From contig NZ_JADKRX010000001.1 in NCBI RefSeq assembly GCF_015350975.1, forward strand, positions 762,733-826,732: a stretch of DNA of 64,000 nt, read 5' to 3'. The stretch is from Curtobacterium sp. VKM Ac-1395 (GTDB lineage Bacteria > Actinomycetota > Actinomycetes > Actinomycetales > Microbacteriaceae). Shown in pieces: positions 1-10,757 of the stretch (the first letter of the stretch is position 1; the number at the start of each line of letters is the position of its first letter). Made by a program: the position numbers and the translations under genes. The notes under the pieces are model-generated. The model did not search any database, was not told the origin of the DNA, and worked only from the letters and a program-made list of their open reading frames with translations.

Positions 1-132
1 ACGGGTCACTGGAAGATCGAGAAGTTCCTCGGTACCGGTGCGTACACGATCGACATCACGCAGAAGAACGTCTCGACCGGTGACGTCACCGGTGAGGCGA
101 AGGGCCTGCAGTTCAACCAGCCCGCCTCCTGA
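1..132 (+). CDS. C-terminal end of a bacterial Ig-like repeat surface protein (5' truncated)
   Basis: Frame 1 is open from the window edge to TGA at 130-132 and encodes the last 43 residues of a protein. The visible part contains WKIEKFLGTGAYTIDITQKN and ends in LQFNQPAS. This closely matches the repeat ends of the large secreted protein on the opposite strand at 775-3120 (SRYLGTGAYTFDVTQTN, then FRLNQAP). It is therefore the tail of a paralogue with the same Ig-like beta-sandwich repeats, probably also secreted. The start lies outside the window. Confidence 0.75.
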   Translation, partial: TGHWKIEKFLGTGAYTIDITQKNVSTGDVTGEAKGLQFNQPAS

Positions 133-258
133 TCACCACCCTCATCGGCATCGACGTCCGTCGATGACCGCGGCCGGGTCCGGCACCAGCCGGGCCCGGC
201 CTTCACGCTTCCCCCTCGCGGTACGACCACACCGTGAGCTCGCAGACAGGAACGAACA

Positions 259-699
259 ATGCGCACCACCACTCGGATCGGCATCACGATCACCGCCTCG
301 GTCCTCGCGGCCGTTGCCCTCGCGGGGTGCTCGGGCAACGGCGACTCCACGGCCACCAAGACGCCCACCGCATCGCCCACCGTCGCGACCGCGACGGGCG
401 GTGTCGCCGATGACACCGGCGCCTGCGTCGACCGGGTGTCGACGCCGATCAAGAGCAAGGCCGAGTTCTCGATCGACAGCTGCGACTTCGTCGACGTGAT
501 GGGCACCGGCAACACGATCACGGCGGGGAAGCTCGAGAAGCTCATCGTCGAGGGCGACGGCAACACGATCACGGTGAAGTCGGTGAAGGAGGTCACGACC
601 TCGGGCAAGGACAACACGATCTACTACAGCGGCTCCGAGCCGACGCACCACGAGGTCGGCTCCGGCACGACGCTTGCACCGGTCTCGAGCAAGAAGTAG
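259..699 (+). CDS. DUF3060-type lipoprotein
   Basis: 146 aa. The N-terminus is a lipoprotein signal (residues 1-23) with lipobox LAGC and Cys24 as the predicted lipidated residue, followed by a Thr/Ala-rich linker to about residue 50. The rest carries repeated G-x-GNTIT motifs (TGNTITAGK, DGNTITVKS, KDNTIYYSG), the short beta-helix pattern of DUF3060 proteins common in actinobacterial envelopes. The molecular function is unknown; it is probably anchored on the outer face of the membrane. ATG at 259 follows an ACAGGA element. It sits between two Ig-like surface-protein genes and ends in a strong hairpin. Confidence 0.8.
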   Translation: MRTTTRIGITITASVLAAVALAGCSGNGDSTATKTPTASPTVATATGGVADDTGACVDRVSTPIKSKAEFSIDSCDFVDVMGTGNTITAGKLEKLIVEGDGNTITVKSVKEVTTSGKDNTIYYSGSEPTHHEVGSGTTLAPVSSKK

Positions 700-723
700 G
701 AGCGCGAACGCGCACACCCGGCA

Positions 724-770
724 ACGCAGAACGCCCCCGCAGCCAAGAAGGCTGCGGGGGCGTTCTGCGT
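724..770. terminator. Bidirectional terminator hairpin
   Basis: Perfect 21-bp inverted repeat (724-744 with 750-770) around the loop AAGAA. It lies between the stop of the lipoprotein gene (699) and the stop of the convergent gene (775), so it can serve both. There is no long U tract, as usual in high-GC actinobacteria. Confidence 0.85.
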
Positions 771-774
771 GGTG

Positions 775-3120
775 TCAGCGCGTGGGTGTCACGACGATCG
801 GGTCCGAGACCTCTGGGGTGCCGGTGACCGGGGTCATCGTCACGGCGAAGCGGTAGCCACCGTTGCCGACGTACTTGCCGACCTTCCATGCACCAGTCGG
901 GCCGACGACGGTCTCCACCGGTGCGAGCCCGGCGCCCGGGTCGATGTCGATGCGGGCGTCCACCGGTCCGGTGCCGGAGAACTCCAGCACGGTGTTCGGG
1001 GTGAAGGTGGACCCGGTCGTCGGTCCGGTGACGGCGAACGGCTGATCGGCGCTCGCGGGGGCCTGGTTGAGGCGGAAGCCCGTGACCTCACCGGTGGTGG
1101 TGCCTGCGGTGTTCGTCTGGGTGACGTCGAACGTGTAGGCGCCGGTGCCGAGGTAGCGGCTGGTGGTCCAGGTGCCGTCGTCACGGACCGTGGTCGTCAC
1201 GTCGGCGGAGGCGAAGTTGCTCACGTGGAGGGTGACGGTGTCGCCGGGCGTACCGGTGCCGGTGAAGGTGACCTGCTTGCCCTTCTGGTCGGAGCCTGCG
1301 CCGGGGCTCGTGACCGCGAAGGGCTTCGTCACGGGGGCCTGGTTGAGGCGGAAACCCGTGACCTGACCGGTGGTGGTGCCTGCGGTGTTCGTCTGGGTGA
1401 CGTCGAACGTGTAGGCGCCGGTGCCGAGGTAGCGGCTGGTCGTCCAGGTGCCGTCGTCACGGACCGTGGTCGTCACGTCGGCGGAGGCGAAGTTGGTCAC
1501 GTGGAGGGTGACGGTGTCGCCGGGCGTGCCGGTGCCGGTGATGGTGACCTGCTTGCCCTTCTGGTCGGAGCCTGCGTCGGGGCTCGTGACCGCGAAGGGC
1601 TTCGTCGTGCCGGCGTCGAACGCGATGTCCCGCATGACCGAGGTGCGTCCGTCGGCAGTGGTCTGCGTGAACGTGATCTGGTACCCGTCACGAGCGGTGA
1701 GGTCGGCGTCCGCCTTCCACGTCCCGACGCCGGACCGCGAGCCGGTTGCCTCTGTGCGGAACAGCTGGTGGCCGTCCTGGTCCGTGGCGGTGATGGTCGC
1801 ACCGGCCTCGGCCTTCCCTGAGAAGGCCCGCGCGCCGGGCTCGTAGGTGTTGTCGTCGGCGATGCCGTCGACCTGCAGGAGGCGGGGGAGGTGCACGCGC
1901 TCGGACGTCCCGCTGAAGTCACGGCCGTCGAAGACCAGGTTGACCATGTCGAGTTGCTTGCCGGTCGCGGCGGCGGCGATCGTGTAGCTCCACAGGGCAT
2001 CGGCGCTGGTGGCATTCCCGACGACGCGGTCGCCGTCGAGGATCCAGAGCCCAGGAGCGCCGTCGTGCTCCCCGACCACCTGGATGCGCCCGTCCGGGTG
2101 GACGAACACGGACCGGAGGGACGGTGCGGCAGCAGCCGGGTCGACCGGCAGCTGCTCGAGTGCGACGGGCACGCGGGCCGACGAGGTGCCGTCGGCAGTG
2201 CGTCCGACGACGTAGACCGTGGAGTCGACACGGTCCTGCGGGAGCCGTGCGGCGTAGCCGGTCTCGCCGAGGTCGGCGTCGGCGATGGTGGTGCCGGCTT
2301 CGTCCTGCACGACGACCGAGTCCATGTCCTTCGCGACGGAACCCGCCACGACGAACGAGCCGTCGAGGACGCGCCCCTTCTGCGCGACCGTCGGCGCCTG
2401 CGGCGCGTCCGATGCCGCCGGCGAGAACCGGACGTCGCGGAGCTCGTTCGTCCGGCCGTCGGTCGTCGTCTGCGTGAGGGTGATCACGTGGTCGGAGGCG
2501 GTGAGGTGGGCATCGGCGTTCCAGGTGCCGGTCCCGTTGCGCGCCTCGCTGACCTCGGTCGTGAAGAGGGTGGCACCAGAGGTGGTGTCCTTCGCGACGA
2601 CGGTGGCGCCGGCGGTTGCACTGCCGGCGAAGTGGGTGGTGCCGGGCGTGAACGTGTTCTGCTGCTGCAGTCCATCGATCGTGATGGTGCGGGGGATCGG
2701 GATCCGCTCGCCGCGGGTCTGGGTGCCATCGGCGGCGGTGTGTACCCGGATCACCTCGAGACCGGCGTCCTGCAGCCGGTTCTGCACCGTGATGAAGAAC
2801 GCACCACCGCCGGTCGAGCGGTCGTACACCGTGTCACCGAGGACCAGCCAGAGGTCATCGCCGCCAGCGTCGCCTGCGAGGATCCGGGATCCGAACGGCG
2901 TGCTCCAGTCCTGGTGGAACGTCGGCGCCGTCAGCGAGGGGTCGACGGGCAGCGCGTCGAGGTCGGGAGCGTCCTCCTGCGCGGTGGAGTCCGACGACGA
3001 GGCGGCTGTGGGAGTGGTGGTGGCAGCGGTGGCGACCGCGGGCGTCAGCAGACCGACGCTGAGTGATGCGGTGACGATGCCGCAGACCACTGCGGTGGTG
3101 CGGAAGGGGGAGGGTGCCAT
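775..3120 (-). CDS. Secreted multi-domain protein with bacterial Ig-like repeats
   Basis: 781 aa from ATG at 3120, chosen because AAGGAG sits just upstream; a longer frame to 3159 lacks this site. A Sec signal peptide covers about residues 1-32 (AVATA before the cleavage site). Two related modules at about residues 150-245 and 415-510 share a GTW-NADAHLTA/KADADLTA core and a TQTT-DGRT motif. Two nearly identical 92-aa Ig-like repeats follow (KPFAVTSP through FRLNQAP), then a divergent third. No LPXTG or membrane anchor is seen. It is likely an extracellular adhesin-like or cell-wall-associated protein; ligand unknown. The 1-132 fragment is a paralogue. Confidence 0.75.
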   Translation of the reverse strand: MAPSPFRTTAVVCGIVTASLSVGLLTPAVATAATTTPTAASSSDSTAQEDAPDLDALPVDPSLTAPTFHQDWSTPFGSRILAGDAGGDDLWLVLGDTVYDRSTGGGAFFITVQNRLQDAGLEVIRVHTAADGTQTRGERIPIPRTITIDGLQQQNTFTPGTTHFAGSATAGATVVAKDTTSGATLFTTEVSEARNGTGTWNADAHLTASDHVITLTQTTTDGRTNELRDVRFSPAASDAPQAPTVAQKGRVLDGSFVVAGSVAKDMDSVVVQDEAGTTIADADLGETGYAARLPQDRVDSTVYVVGRTADGTSSARVPVALEQLPVDPAAAAPSLRSVFVHPDGRIQVVGEHDGAPGLWILDGDRVVGNATSADALWSYTIAAAATGKQLDMVNLVFDGRDFSGTSERVHLPRLLQVDGIADDNTYEPGARAFSGKAEAGATITATDQDGHQLFRTEATGSRSGVGTWKADADLTARDGYQITFTQTTADGRTSVMRDIAFDAGTTKPFAVTSPDAGSDQKGKQVTITGTGTPGDTVTLHVTNFASADVTTTVRDDGTWTTSRYLGTGAYTFDVTQTNTAGTTTGQVTGFRLNQAPVTKPFAVTSPGAGSDQKGKQVTFTGTGTPGDTVTLHVSNFASADVTTTVRDDGTWTTSRYLGTGAYTFDVTQTNTAGTTTGEVTGFRLNQAPASADQPFAVTGPTTGSTFTPNTVLEFSGTGPVDARIDIDPGAGLAPVETVVGPTGAWKVGKYVGNGGYRFAVTMTPVTGTPEVSDPIVVTPTR
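1057..1608 (-). repeat. 276-bp tandem coding repeat, two copies
   Basis: Two direct copies, 1057-1332 and 1333-1608, with period exactly 276 bp (92 codons) and only scattered substitutions (for example gaagcccgtg versus gaaacccgtg). They encode the near-identical Ig-like repeats. The nucleotide-level identity points to a recent duplication or ongoing gene conversion. Confidence 0.85.
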
Positions 3121-3236
3121 GGGGGCTCCTTGTGTTGGGGGAACCAGTAGCATACGCACATGTGGTATTTGGGATTCGAGGGTATGCCGAGAGCAATGGG
3201 AACAACCGTTCCAGTGGCCCCGGGTACGCTGACGCG

Positions 3237-4376
3237 GTGCCAGACTTCGCCGACCGCTTCCGCCGCGACCCCGACGACGAGCCGGACCTCGTCGCCCTCG
3301 ACGGCACGGACCGCTTCATGCTCGACGAGGCACCGCACGTCCACGGGGACGCGGTCCGAGCCCCGGGTGCCGTCGTCGTGGTCGACGACGTCCGCGGGTT
3401 CCTGACGCTCGGCCTCATCGCCCTGCACGGCGCCGCGAACGTCCGGGTGGTGCAGGACTCCCTCGTCGGACAGCGCGCGCTGCAGGCCAACGCTGGGACG
3501 TTCGGCCTGCGCGGGTTCCACCACCCCGACTCGTTCGAGGACGCCTTCCGTGACGCCCGACTCGTGCTCCTCCGGCTGACGAAGTCGCACGACCGCCTGG
3601 ACGAGATCGCCCGCGCGGTCGCCCGCTTCGCCGCCCCGGACGTCGTGCTGCTCGCGGGTGGGCGGACCAAGTTCATGACGCTGTCGCAGAACGACGTGCT
3701 CCGGCGGTCGTTCGGGGACGTCGTGGCGTCACGGGGGCGTGCGAAGTCCCGGCTGCTCGTCGCGCAGGACCCGTTGACCGCCGCTGCGAACCGCGCCGCC
3801 ATCACGTCGCCGTGGCCGAAGCAGGTGCACCTGGACGAGCTCGGCATCACGGTCGCGGCCCACGGCGGGGTCTTCGCCGGGGCGTCGCTCGACCTCGGCA
3901 CGCGCGTGCTCATCGAGGCGATGGACGCCGCGGTGCCCACCGCCCGCGTCGCCGTGGACCTCGGCAGCGGCAACGGCGTCATCGCGACGGAGATCGCCCG
4001 GCGGCGTCCGGCGATCCGGGTCATCGCGACGGACGTGTCCTCCGCAGCGGTGCGGAGCACGCGGATGACGGCGGACCTCAACGGCGTCGGCGACCGGGTC
4101 ACCACCGTGCGGAGCGACGCCGGTGACGAGCTCGACGAGGGCTCGGCGCAGCTGGTGCTGTGCAACCCGCCGTTCCACGCGGACACCACGGTGAGCACCG
4201 ACGCGGCCGAGGCGATGTTCCGGAACGCGGCCACGATCCTCCAGTCCGGGGGAGAGCTGTGGTGCGTCTGGAACTCGCACCTGCGCTACCGGCCGGTGCT
4301 CGAGAAGGCCGTCGGACCGACCCGTCAGGTCGTGCGGACCGACCGCTTCACGGTCACGGCGTCGCGACGCCCCTGA
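3237..4376 (+). CDS. RsmC/RlmG-like class I SAM-dependent methyltransferase
   Basis: 379 aa from GTG at 3237. The N-terminal half resembles the degenerate methyltransferase-like domain of RsmC/RlmG rRNA guanine-N2 methyltransferases. The C-terminal half has the SAM-binding glycine motif VDLGSGNGVIA and the catalytic NPPF of N-methyltransferases acting on planar amino groups. The likely substrate is a guanine in 16S or 23S rRNA; which one cannot be told. The start fits a leaderless mRNA: TACGCT at 3225-3230 lies 6 nt before the GTG. The frame extends upstream to 3114 but would overlap the divergent gene. Confidence 0.8.
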   Translation: MPDFADRFRRDPDDEPDLVALDGTDRFMLDEAPHVHGDAVRAPGAVVVVDDVRGFLTLGLIALHGAANVRVVQDSLVGQRALQANAGTFGLRGFHHPDSFEDAFRDARLVLLRLTKSHDRLDEIARAVARFAAPDVVLLAGGRTKFMTLSQNDVLRRSFGDVVASRGRAKSRLLVAQDPLTAAANRAAITSPWPKQVHLDELGITVAAHGGVFAGASLDLGTRVLIEAMDAAVPTARVAVDLGSGNGVIATEIARRRPAIRVIATDVSSAAVRSTRMTADLNGVGDRVTTVRSDAGDELDEGSAQLVLCNPPFHADTTVSTDAAEAMFRNAATILQSGGELWCVWNSHLRYRPVLEKAVGPTRQVVRTDRFTVTASRRP

Positions 4377-4395
4377 CCGACAGGACCGGAGATGC

Positions 4396-4431
4396 CGAAG
4401 GGCGGCTGCGCAGATGCGCAGCCGCCCTTCG
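4396..4431. terminator. Terminator hairpin between convergent genes
   Basis: 16-bp perfect stem (4396-4411 with 4416-4431), loop AGAT, 20 bp after the methyltransferase stop and 14 bp before the convergent reductase stop. Confidence 0.85.
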
Positions 4432-4444
4432 TCGTCCCGCCGGA

Positions 4445-5275
4445 TCAGGCCGGGACGTAGTCGAACGTGTCGGGGTCGGGGCCCGTGCGGTGCCCCTTGT
4501 CGAGCGTGGTGATGTCCGTCATGTCCTCGTCGGAGAGCTCGAAGTCGAAGATCGCGAAGTTCTCCTCGACGCGGGCACGGGTGACCGACTTCGGGAAGAC
4601 GATGTCGCCGCGCTGGATGTGCCAGCGGAGGACGACCTGCGCCGGGGTCTTCTGGACGGCGCCGGCGATCCGGACGATGGTCTCGTCGTCGAGCACGAGG
4701 CCCTGGGCGATCGGGGACCAGGCCTCGGTCGCGATGCCGAGCTCACGGTCGACGGCGCGGAGCTCGTCCTGCGCGAGGTACGGGTGCACCTCGATCTGGT
4801 TGACGGCCGGCGGCACGTCCGTCTCGGCGATCAGGCGACGCAGGTGGTGCGCCTGGAAGTTCGAGACGCCGATGGAGCGGGCGGTGCCGGCGGCGTAGAG
4901 CTCCTCGAAGGCCTTCCACGTGGGGACGAAGTCCGACACGGTCGGGAGCGGCCAGTGGATGAGGAAGAGGTCGGTGTAGCCGCCGAGCAGGTCGGCCGAC
5001 TTCTTGCCGTTCTCCAGCGCGAGGTCGTGGTCGTGGAAGCCGTTGTTCAGCTTCGAGGTCACGAAGATCTCGGAGCGGTCGATGCCGGACTCCGCGATGG
5101 CCTCGCCGACCTCTTTCTCGTTGCCGTACATCTCGGCAGTGTCGATGTGGCGGTAGCCGACCTCGAGCGCGGCCAGTGTGGCTGCCTTCGTCTCGGAGGG
5201 ATCGATCTGGAACACACCGAAGCCGAGCTGCGGGATGGTCTTGCCGTCGTTGAGTGTGATGTTCGGAACGGTCAT
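4445..5275 (-). CDS. Aldo/keto reductase (AKR5-like, 2,5-diketo-gluconate reductase type)
   Basis: 276 aa from ATG at 5275 (MTVPNITLND); this start matches the usual family N-terminus. Family hallmarks in order: GFGVFQID, the DTAEMYGNEKEVG motif with catalytic Asp and Tyr, the active-site Lys in VTSKLNN, the HWP motif, GVSNF, and NQIEVHPY. The C-terminal IVFPKSVTRARVEEN segment is the NADPH 2'-phosphate contact. It is a cytoplasmic NADPH-dependent reductase of small aldehydes, ketones or keto-sugars; the substrate is not predictable. It appears monocistronic. Confidence 0.88.
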   Translation of the reverse strand: MTVPNITLNDGKTIPQLGFGVFQIDPSETKAATLAALEVGYRHIDTAEMYGNEKEVGEAIAESGIDRSEIFVTSKLNNGFHDHDLALENGKKSADLLGGYTDLFLIHWPLPTVSDFVPTWKAFEELYAAGTARSIGVSNFQAHHLRRLIAETDVPPAVNQIEVHPYLAQDELRAVDRELGIATEAWSPIAQGLVLDDETIVRIAGAVQKTPAQVVLRWHIQRGDIVFPKSVTRARVEENFAIFDFELSDEDMTDITTLDKGHRTGPDPDTFDYVPA

Positions 5276-5351
5276 GAAGCCAGACAACCAGCCCGCACCC
5301 GACGCGCACCCCAGCAACACCCAGACTCAGAGCCGACGGGGGGTCGTCCCC

Positions 5352-5771
5352 CTACGCCAGCGCCGCCGCGATGTACGCCGCCAGCGCCTGACCGTAGGCG
5401 ATCGCCGGGTCCTCGGCCGCGAACGTCCGGTCGACCCCGGCGATCGTCGCGGTGACGGTGTGCACGACCCGCTCCCCGGCGGCGACCCGCGTCAGGCCGA
5501 CGAACGCCGGCCCGAGGAGCTCGCGGAGCTGGTCTTCGCGGGGCAGCCAGAGCGACTCGTCGGCGGTGACGGAGTCGAGGGCCCACTCGGTCGTCCCGTT
5601 GAAGCCGAGGATGGTGCCGGAGGGGTGGTCGTGACGCTCGACGGTCATCTCGGAGACGGTGTAGACGTCCTCGTCCACGCCGGGCTTGTCGATGACGAAC
5701 CGGTCCCCGGTCTCGGGGTGCCAGCGGAGTCCTGCGTCGCGGAGGGTCTTGGCGAGTTCGACGGTGATCAC
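5352..5771 (-). CDS. Conserved hypothetical protein (sometimes labelled CpaE-like)
   Basis: 139 aa from GTG at 5771. No catalytic motif or membrane segment is seen; it is acidic and probably cytoplasmic. The pattern ELAKTLRDAGLRWHPETGDR followed by VSEMTVERHDHPSG and GFNGTTEWALDSV belongs to a small family widespread in Microbacteriaceae. From memory, that family is often annotated as a pilus-assembly CpaE-like protein without a clear basis. No pilus genes are nearby, so I would not transfer that function. It is divergent from the beta-mannosidase gene. Confidence 0.6.
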   Translation of the reverse strand: MITVELAKTLRDAGLRWHPETGDRFVIDKPGVDEDVYTVSEMTVERHDHPSGTILGFNGTTEWALDSVTADESLWLPREDQLRELLGPAFVGLTRVAAGERVVHTVTATIAGVDRTFAAEDPAIAYGQALAAYIAAALA

Positions 5772-5794
5772 GACACCAACCTGCCACGCTCGGG

Positions 5795-5810
5795 CGGTAC
5801 ACGTGTTCCG
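5795..5810. promoter_or_regulatory. Imperfect 16-bp palindrome in a divergent spacer
   Basis: CGGTACACGTGTTCCG is symmetric except for one T/T mismatch pair and has a perfect ACACGTGT core. It lies between the divergent genes starting at 5771 and 6000, where a repressor (for example LacI-type) could act on the beta-mannosidase. This rests on symmetry and position only. Confidence 0.3.
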
Positions 5811-5999
5811 GATGGCAACCCGTACTAGCATCGCGGAGCACCCATCGTGCGCGGGCCGTCGACGCTCCGCGCGCGCGACGCGACGACGCCCGGACGACCG
5901 GTGCCGTGCCTCCAGGCCGTTGACCGGCCACGGGACGGAACCGAGACGGGCCAGACCGCGGCGGACCGCACCAGCGGCCCGTCCAGAGAAGGACCCCGC

Positions 6000-8705
6000 A
6001 TGACCCTCGACCGCGAGGAACTCCGCGACGCCTGGACGGTCTCGATCGTCGAGGACAGCGCCCCGGCCGGCGTGCCTCCGGAGGTGCGCGACGCGCTCCG
6101 CGGCGCCGGGATCAGCGCGACCGTCCCCGGTCAGGTGCACACGGACCTGGAGCGCGAGGGCCTGCTGCCGGACCCGACCCACGACCGGAACGAGGCCGCC
6201 ACCCGCTGGGTCGGTCGTGCGGACTGGACGTACCGGCGCACGGTCGACGTCGACCCGCGCGGACACGAGCGCGTGGACCTGGTCTGCGAAGGCCTGGACA
6301 CCGTGACGGAGCTGACCGTCGACGGCGTGCAGATCGGCGCCACCAGGAACATGCACCGGCGCTACCGCTTCGACCTGCTCGACGCCACGGGCGGCAGCAA
6401 CACCGCCACCGAGCGCGAGCTCGAGATCCTGTTCGAGTCGCCGTACCGCGAGGCCGGCCGGGTCGCCGCCCGCGCCGGCAGCATGCCCGGCCCGTACGAC
6501 GAGCCGTTCCCGTACGTCCGCAAGATGGCCTCGAACTTCGGCTGGGACTGGGGCCTGACCGCGGTCACGAGCGGCCCGTGGCGCGACGTCGCGATCGAGC
6601 GCTGGTCGACCGCACGCCTGCGCGACGTCCGTCCACTCGTCGACGTCGAGGCGGGCGAGGGCGTGCTCGACGCCCACATCGCGTTCGAGCGCTCCGGCAT
6701 GAACGACCTCGACCAGGACGGCGAGGACGACGACCTGGTGCTCGTCGTGACCGTGTCCGGCGAGACCGTCGAGGGCACGAAGACCCGGCAGCGGTCGCGC
6801 GCGCAGGTGACCCCGAAGGAGAACGAGACCGTCGTCACGGTCCGGATCCCCGAGGCGCGTCTGTGGTGGCCGCGGGGCTACGGCGCACAGCCGCTGTACG
6901 ACGTGTTCGTCGAACTGCAGACCGTGGAGGGCGAGGTCCTCGACCGACAGACCTTCCGCACCGGCTTCCGGTCGACGCGCATCGACACCACGCCGGACCA
7001 GATCGGCCGTCCGTTCAACATCCACGTCAACGGCACGCTCATCGACGTCCGCGGCGTGAACTGGATCCCCGACGACGTGATCGTGTCGCGCGTGGACCGG
7101 CAGCGGTACCAGGGCCGTCTGGCGGCGGCCGCCGACCTCAACGCGAACCTGGTGCGGGTGTGGGGCGGGGGCGTCTACGAGTCGCACGACTTCTACGAGG
7201 CCTGCGACGAGCTCGGCCTGCTCGTGTGGCAGGACTTCCCGTTCGCCTGCTCCGCCTACCCCGAGGACGAACCGCTCCGCAGCGAGGTCGTCGCCGAGGC
7301 CCGCGACAACGTCGCCCGGCTGTCCCGCCACCCGTCGCTCGTGGTCTGGAACGGCAACAACGAGAACATCTGGCTGCACGACGCCGACGGCTGGGGCGAC
7401 GAGCTCGGTGACCGCGGCTGGGGCCTCGACTACTACCTCGACCTGCTCCCGACGATCGTGGACGCCGTCGACCCGTCGCGCTTCTACACGGTGGCGTCGC
7501 CGTGGTCCGGCTCCGAGTCGCTGCCGGCGAACGACGTCGACCACGAGACCCACCACTCGTGGGACGTCTGGAACCGGCTGTCCGACGACCACTACCGCGA
7601 CTCGGTGCCGCGCTTCGTCTCGGAGTTCGGCTGGCAGGCGCCGCCCGCCTGGCGCACGCTCCGCGACGCCGTGTCGGACGACCCGATGACGCCGACGTCA
7701 CCAGGGGTCGTGCACCACCAGAAGGCCGCCGACGGCATGGGCAAGCTCGCACGCGGTCTGGAACCGCGTTTCGGCACCGTCCCCGACGGCGACCTGGACC
7801 GCTGGCACTGGCTGACGCAGCTCCAGCAGGCCCGCGCGATCGCGACGGGCGTGGAGCACTGGCGGTCGCACTGGCCGCGCAACACGGGCGTCATCGTCTG
7901 GCAGCTCAACGACCTGTGGTCGGTGTCGTCGTGGTCGGCGATCGACTCGGCGGGGCGGCTCAAGCCCCTCGCGCACGAGCTGCGTCGTCTGTACGACGAC
8001 GTCCTGCTCGCCATCCGTCCGGTGTCCACGGTGCGGACCGCGCCCGGTGGCGCGCCGGCGGACACCGCCGGTCGGCCTGGAGGCTCGGACCAGTCGACCG
8101 CGTCGCTGCCGGTCCCCGACACGGCCGGGTCCACGGCACGTGGGGACACCGCGGTCATCGACCGTCCGGTGGCACCGATCGAGGTCGTCGTGCGCTCGAC
8201 CCGGCGGGGCCTCGACAGCGTGGTGCGCGTGCGGCGGATCGACATGGCCGGGCAGACCCTGGCCGAGGTGCACCTGCCCGTGCGGCTCGACGGCGCGGGG
8301 GTAGGGGTCGTCACCCTGCCCGAGTCGGTCGGCATCGTGCAGGACCGCACCGGCGAGCTCGTCGTCGCGGACATGGACTGGCGTCGTGCGGTCTGGACCC
8401 CGTCGGCGGACAAGGACATGCGGTGGCAGCCCGCGCACTACCGCGCCGCGTTCTCCGAGGCGGAGGACGGCGACGGGCTCGAGCTCGTCATCGAGGCGGA
8501 GTCGCTCGTGCGGGACCTGCTCCTGCAGCCCGACCGCGTGCAGCCCGAGGGCACGGTCGACCGCGGGTTCATGACGCTGCTGCCCGGGGAGCGGGTGTCG
8601 TACCGTCTGCGCGGCGTCACCGAGGCCGACGTGCCACGTCTGACCGAGGGACCGGCGATGTGGACCATCGACCGCGAACTGTCGATATCCGACATACCAC
8701 AGTGA
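6000..8705 (+). CDS. Glycoside hydrolase family 2 beta-mannosidase
   Basis: 901 aa from ATG at 6000, preceded by AGAAGGA. The GH2 layout is intact: an N-terminal sugar-binding jelly roll (about 1-200), an Ig-like domain, a TIM barrel, and C-terminal beta domains. Catalytic candidates are Glu455 in WNGNNEN (acid/base) and Glu542 in FVSEFGW (nucleophile), the spacing expected for beta-mannosidases. KMASNFGWDWG and RVWGGGVYE are typical of the family. There is no signal peptide, so it probably hydrolyses terminal beta-1,4-mannosyl residues of imported manno-oligosaccharides. The linker at about 680-720 is Thr/Pro/Ala-rich. Confidence 0.9.
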   Translation: MTLDREELRDAWTVSIVEDSAPAGVPPEVRDALRGAGISATVPGQVHTDLEREGLLPDPTHDRNEAATRWVGRADWTYRRTVDVDPRGHERVDLVCEGLDTVTELTVDGVQIGATRNMHRRYRFDLLDATGGSNTATERELEILFESPYREAGRVAARAGSMPGPYDEPFPYVRKMASNFGWDWGLTAVTSGPWRDVAIERWSTARLRDVRPLVDVEAGEGVLDAHIAFERSGMNDLDQDGEDDDLVLVVTVSGETVEGTKTRQRSRAQVTPKENETVVTVRIPEARLWWPRGYGAQPLYDVFVELQTVEGEVLDRQTFRTGFRSTRIDTTPDQIGRPFNIHVNGTLIDVRGVNWIPDDVIVSRVDRQRYQGRLAAAADLNANLVRVWGGGVYESHDFYEACDELGLLVWQDFPFACSAYPEDEPLRSEVVAEARDNVARLSRHPSLVVWNGNNENIWLHDADGWGDELGDRGWGLDYYLDLLPTIVDAVDPSRFYTVASPWSGSESLPANDVDHETHHSWDVWNRLSDDHYRDSVPRFVSEFGWQAPPAWRTLRDAVSDDPMTPTSPGVVHHQKAADGMGKLARGLEPRFGTVPDGDLDRWHWLTQLQQARAIATGVEHWRSHWPRNTGVIVWQLNDLWSVSSWSAIDSAGRLKPLAHELRRLYDDVLLAIRPVSTVRTAPGGAPADTAGRPGGSDQSTASLPVPDTAGSTARGDTAVIDRPVAPIEVVVRSTRRGLDSVVRVRRIDMAGQTLAEVHLPVRLDGAGVGVVTLPESVGIVQDRTGELVVADMDWRRAVWTPSADKDMRWQPAHYRAAFSEAEDGDGLELVIEAESLVRDLLLQPDRVQPEGTVDRGFMTLLPGERVSYRLRGVTEADVPRLTEGPAMWTIDRELSISDIPQ

Positions 8706-8794
8706 TATCCTGGGCGTCGCGCCGCTGGTGACCGGTACCCGTGGTCTCGGCGCACGGGACGGACGACCTCCTTCCCGCTCGTAGGAGGCCCCTG

Positions 8795-10306
<1,512 letters not shown>

Positions 10307-10455
10307 CCGCGGTTCCTGAGCGGGAGGTGACCGTTCGACCCCCTGTTCTGGGCATCCAGCGCCGACCGAGTTACCATTGGACGAACACGGGCTTCCGCCG
10401 GGTGGATCGACGATGACCCGCTGACGGCGAACAGTTCCAGAATCAAGGAGTCATG

Positions 10456-10743
10456 ATGCTCGGAAACCTCACCGGTATGCACCTGCTGATCATCCTCGGC
10501 ATCGTGGTGCTGCTGTTCGGTGCGACGAAGCTCCCGGCCCTCGCCAAGGGCCTCGGCCAGTCGATCAACATCTTCAAGAAGGAGATGGACATCGACGACA
10601 AGAAGAGCAAGAACGCCGACGGCACGGTCCAGAACACGACCGTCGACCCCACTGTCCCGCAGACGCCGGTGGTCTCCCAGGCCCCCGTCGTGAACCCCGG
10701 CCCCTCGGCTCAGCCGAACGCCACCACAGACCACCGGATCTGA
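10456..10743 (+). CDS. tatA: Twin-arginine translocase subunit TatA
   Basis: 95 aa. A single N-terminal membrane helix is followed by the FGATKLP hinge, an amphipathic helix ([17 protein letters not shown]) and a polar Pro/Thr/Gln-rich tail, the classic TatA plan. TatA multimers form the pore for folded proteins with RR signal peptides. AAGGAG at 10445-10450 favours the second ATG (10456) over 10453. No tatB or tatC is adjacent, so it is a solitary tatA. Confidence 0.88.
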   Translation: MLGNLTGMHLLIILGIVVLLFGATKLPALAKGLGQSINIFKKEMDIDDKKSKNADGTVQNTTVDPTVPQTPVVSQAPVVNPGPSAQPNATTDHRI

Positions 10744-10757
10744 TCCGGCCCTGCCCC

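Noticed and set aside
5352-5771. Pilus-assembly CpaE
   Set aside because: No Walker motifs or receiver domain as in CpaE and no pilus genes nearby; kept as hypothetical.
5352-7592. 746-aa minus-strand frame across the beta-mannosidase
   Set aside because: Only the last 139 residues, below 5771, are a real gene; the rest is antisense shadow of a clear GH2 enzyme.
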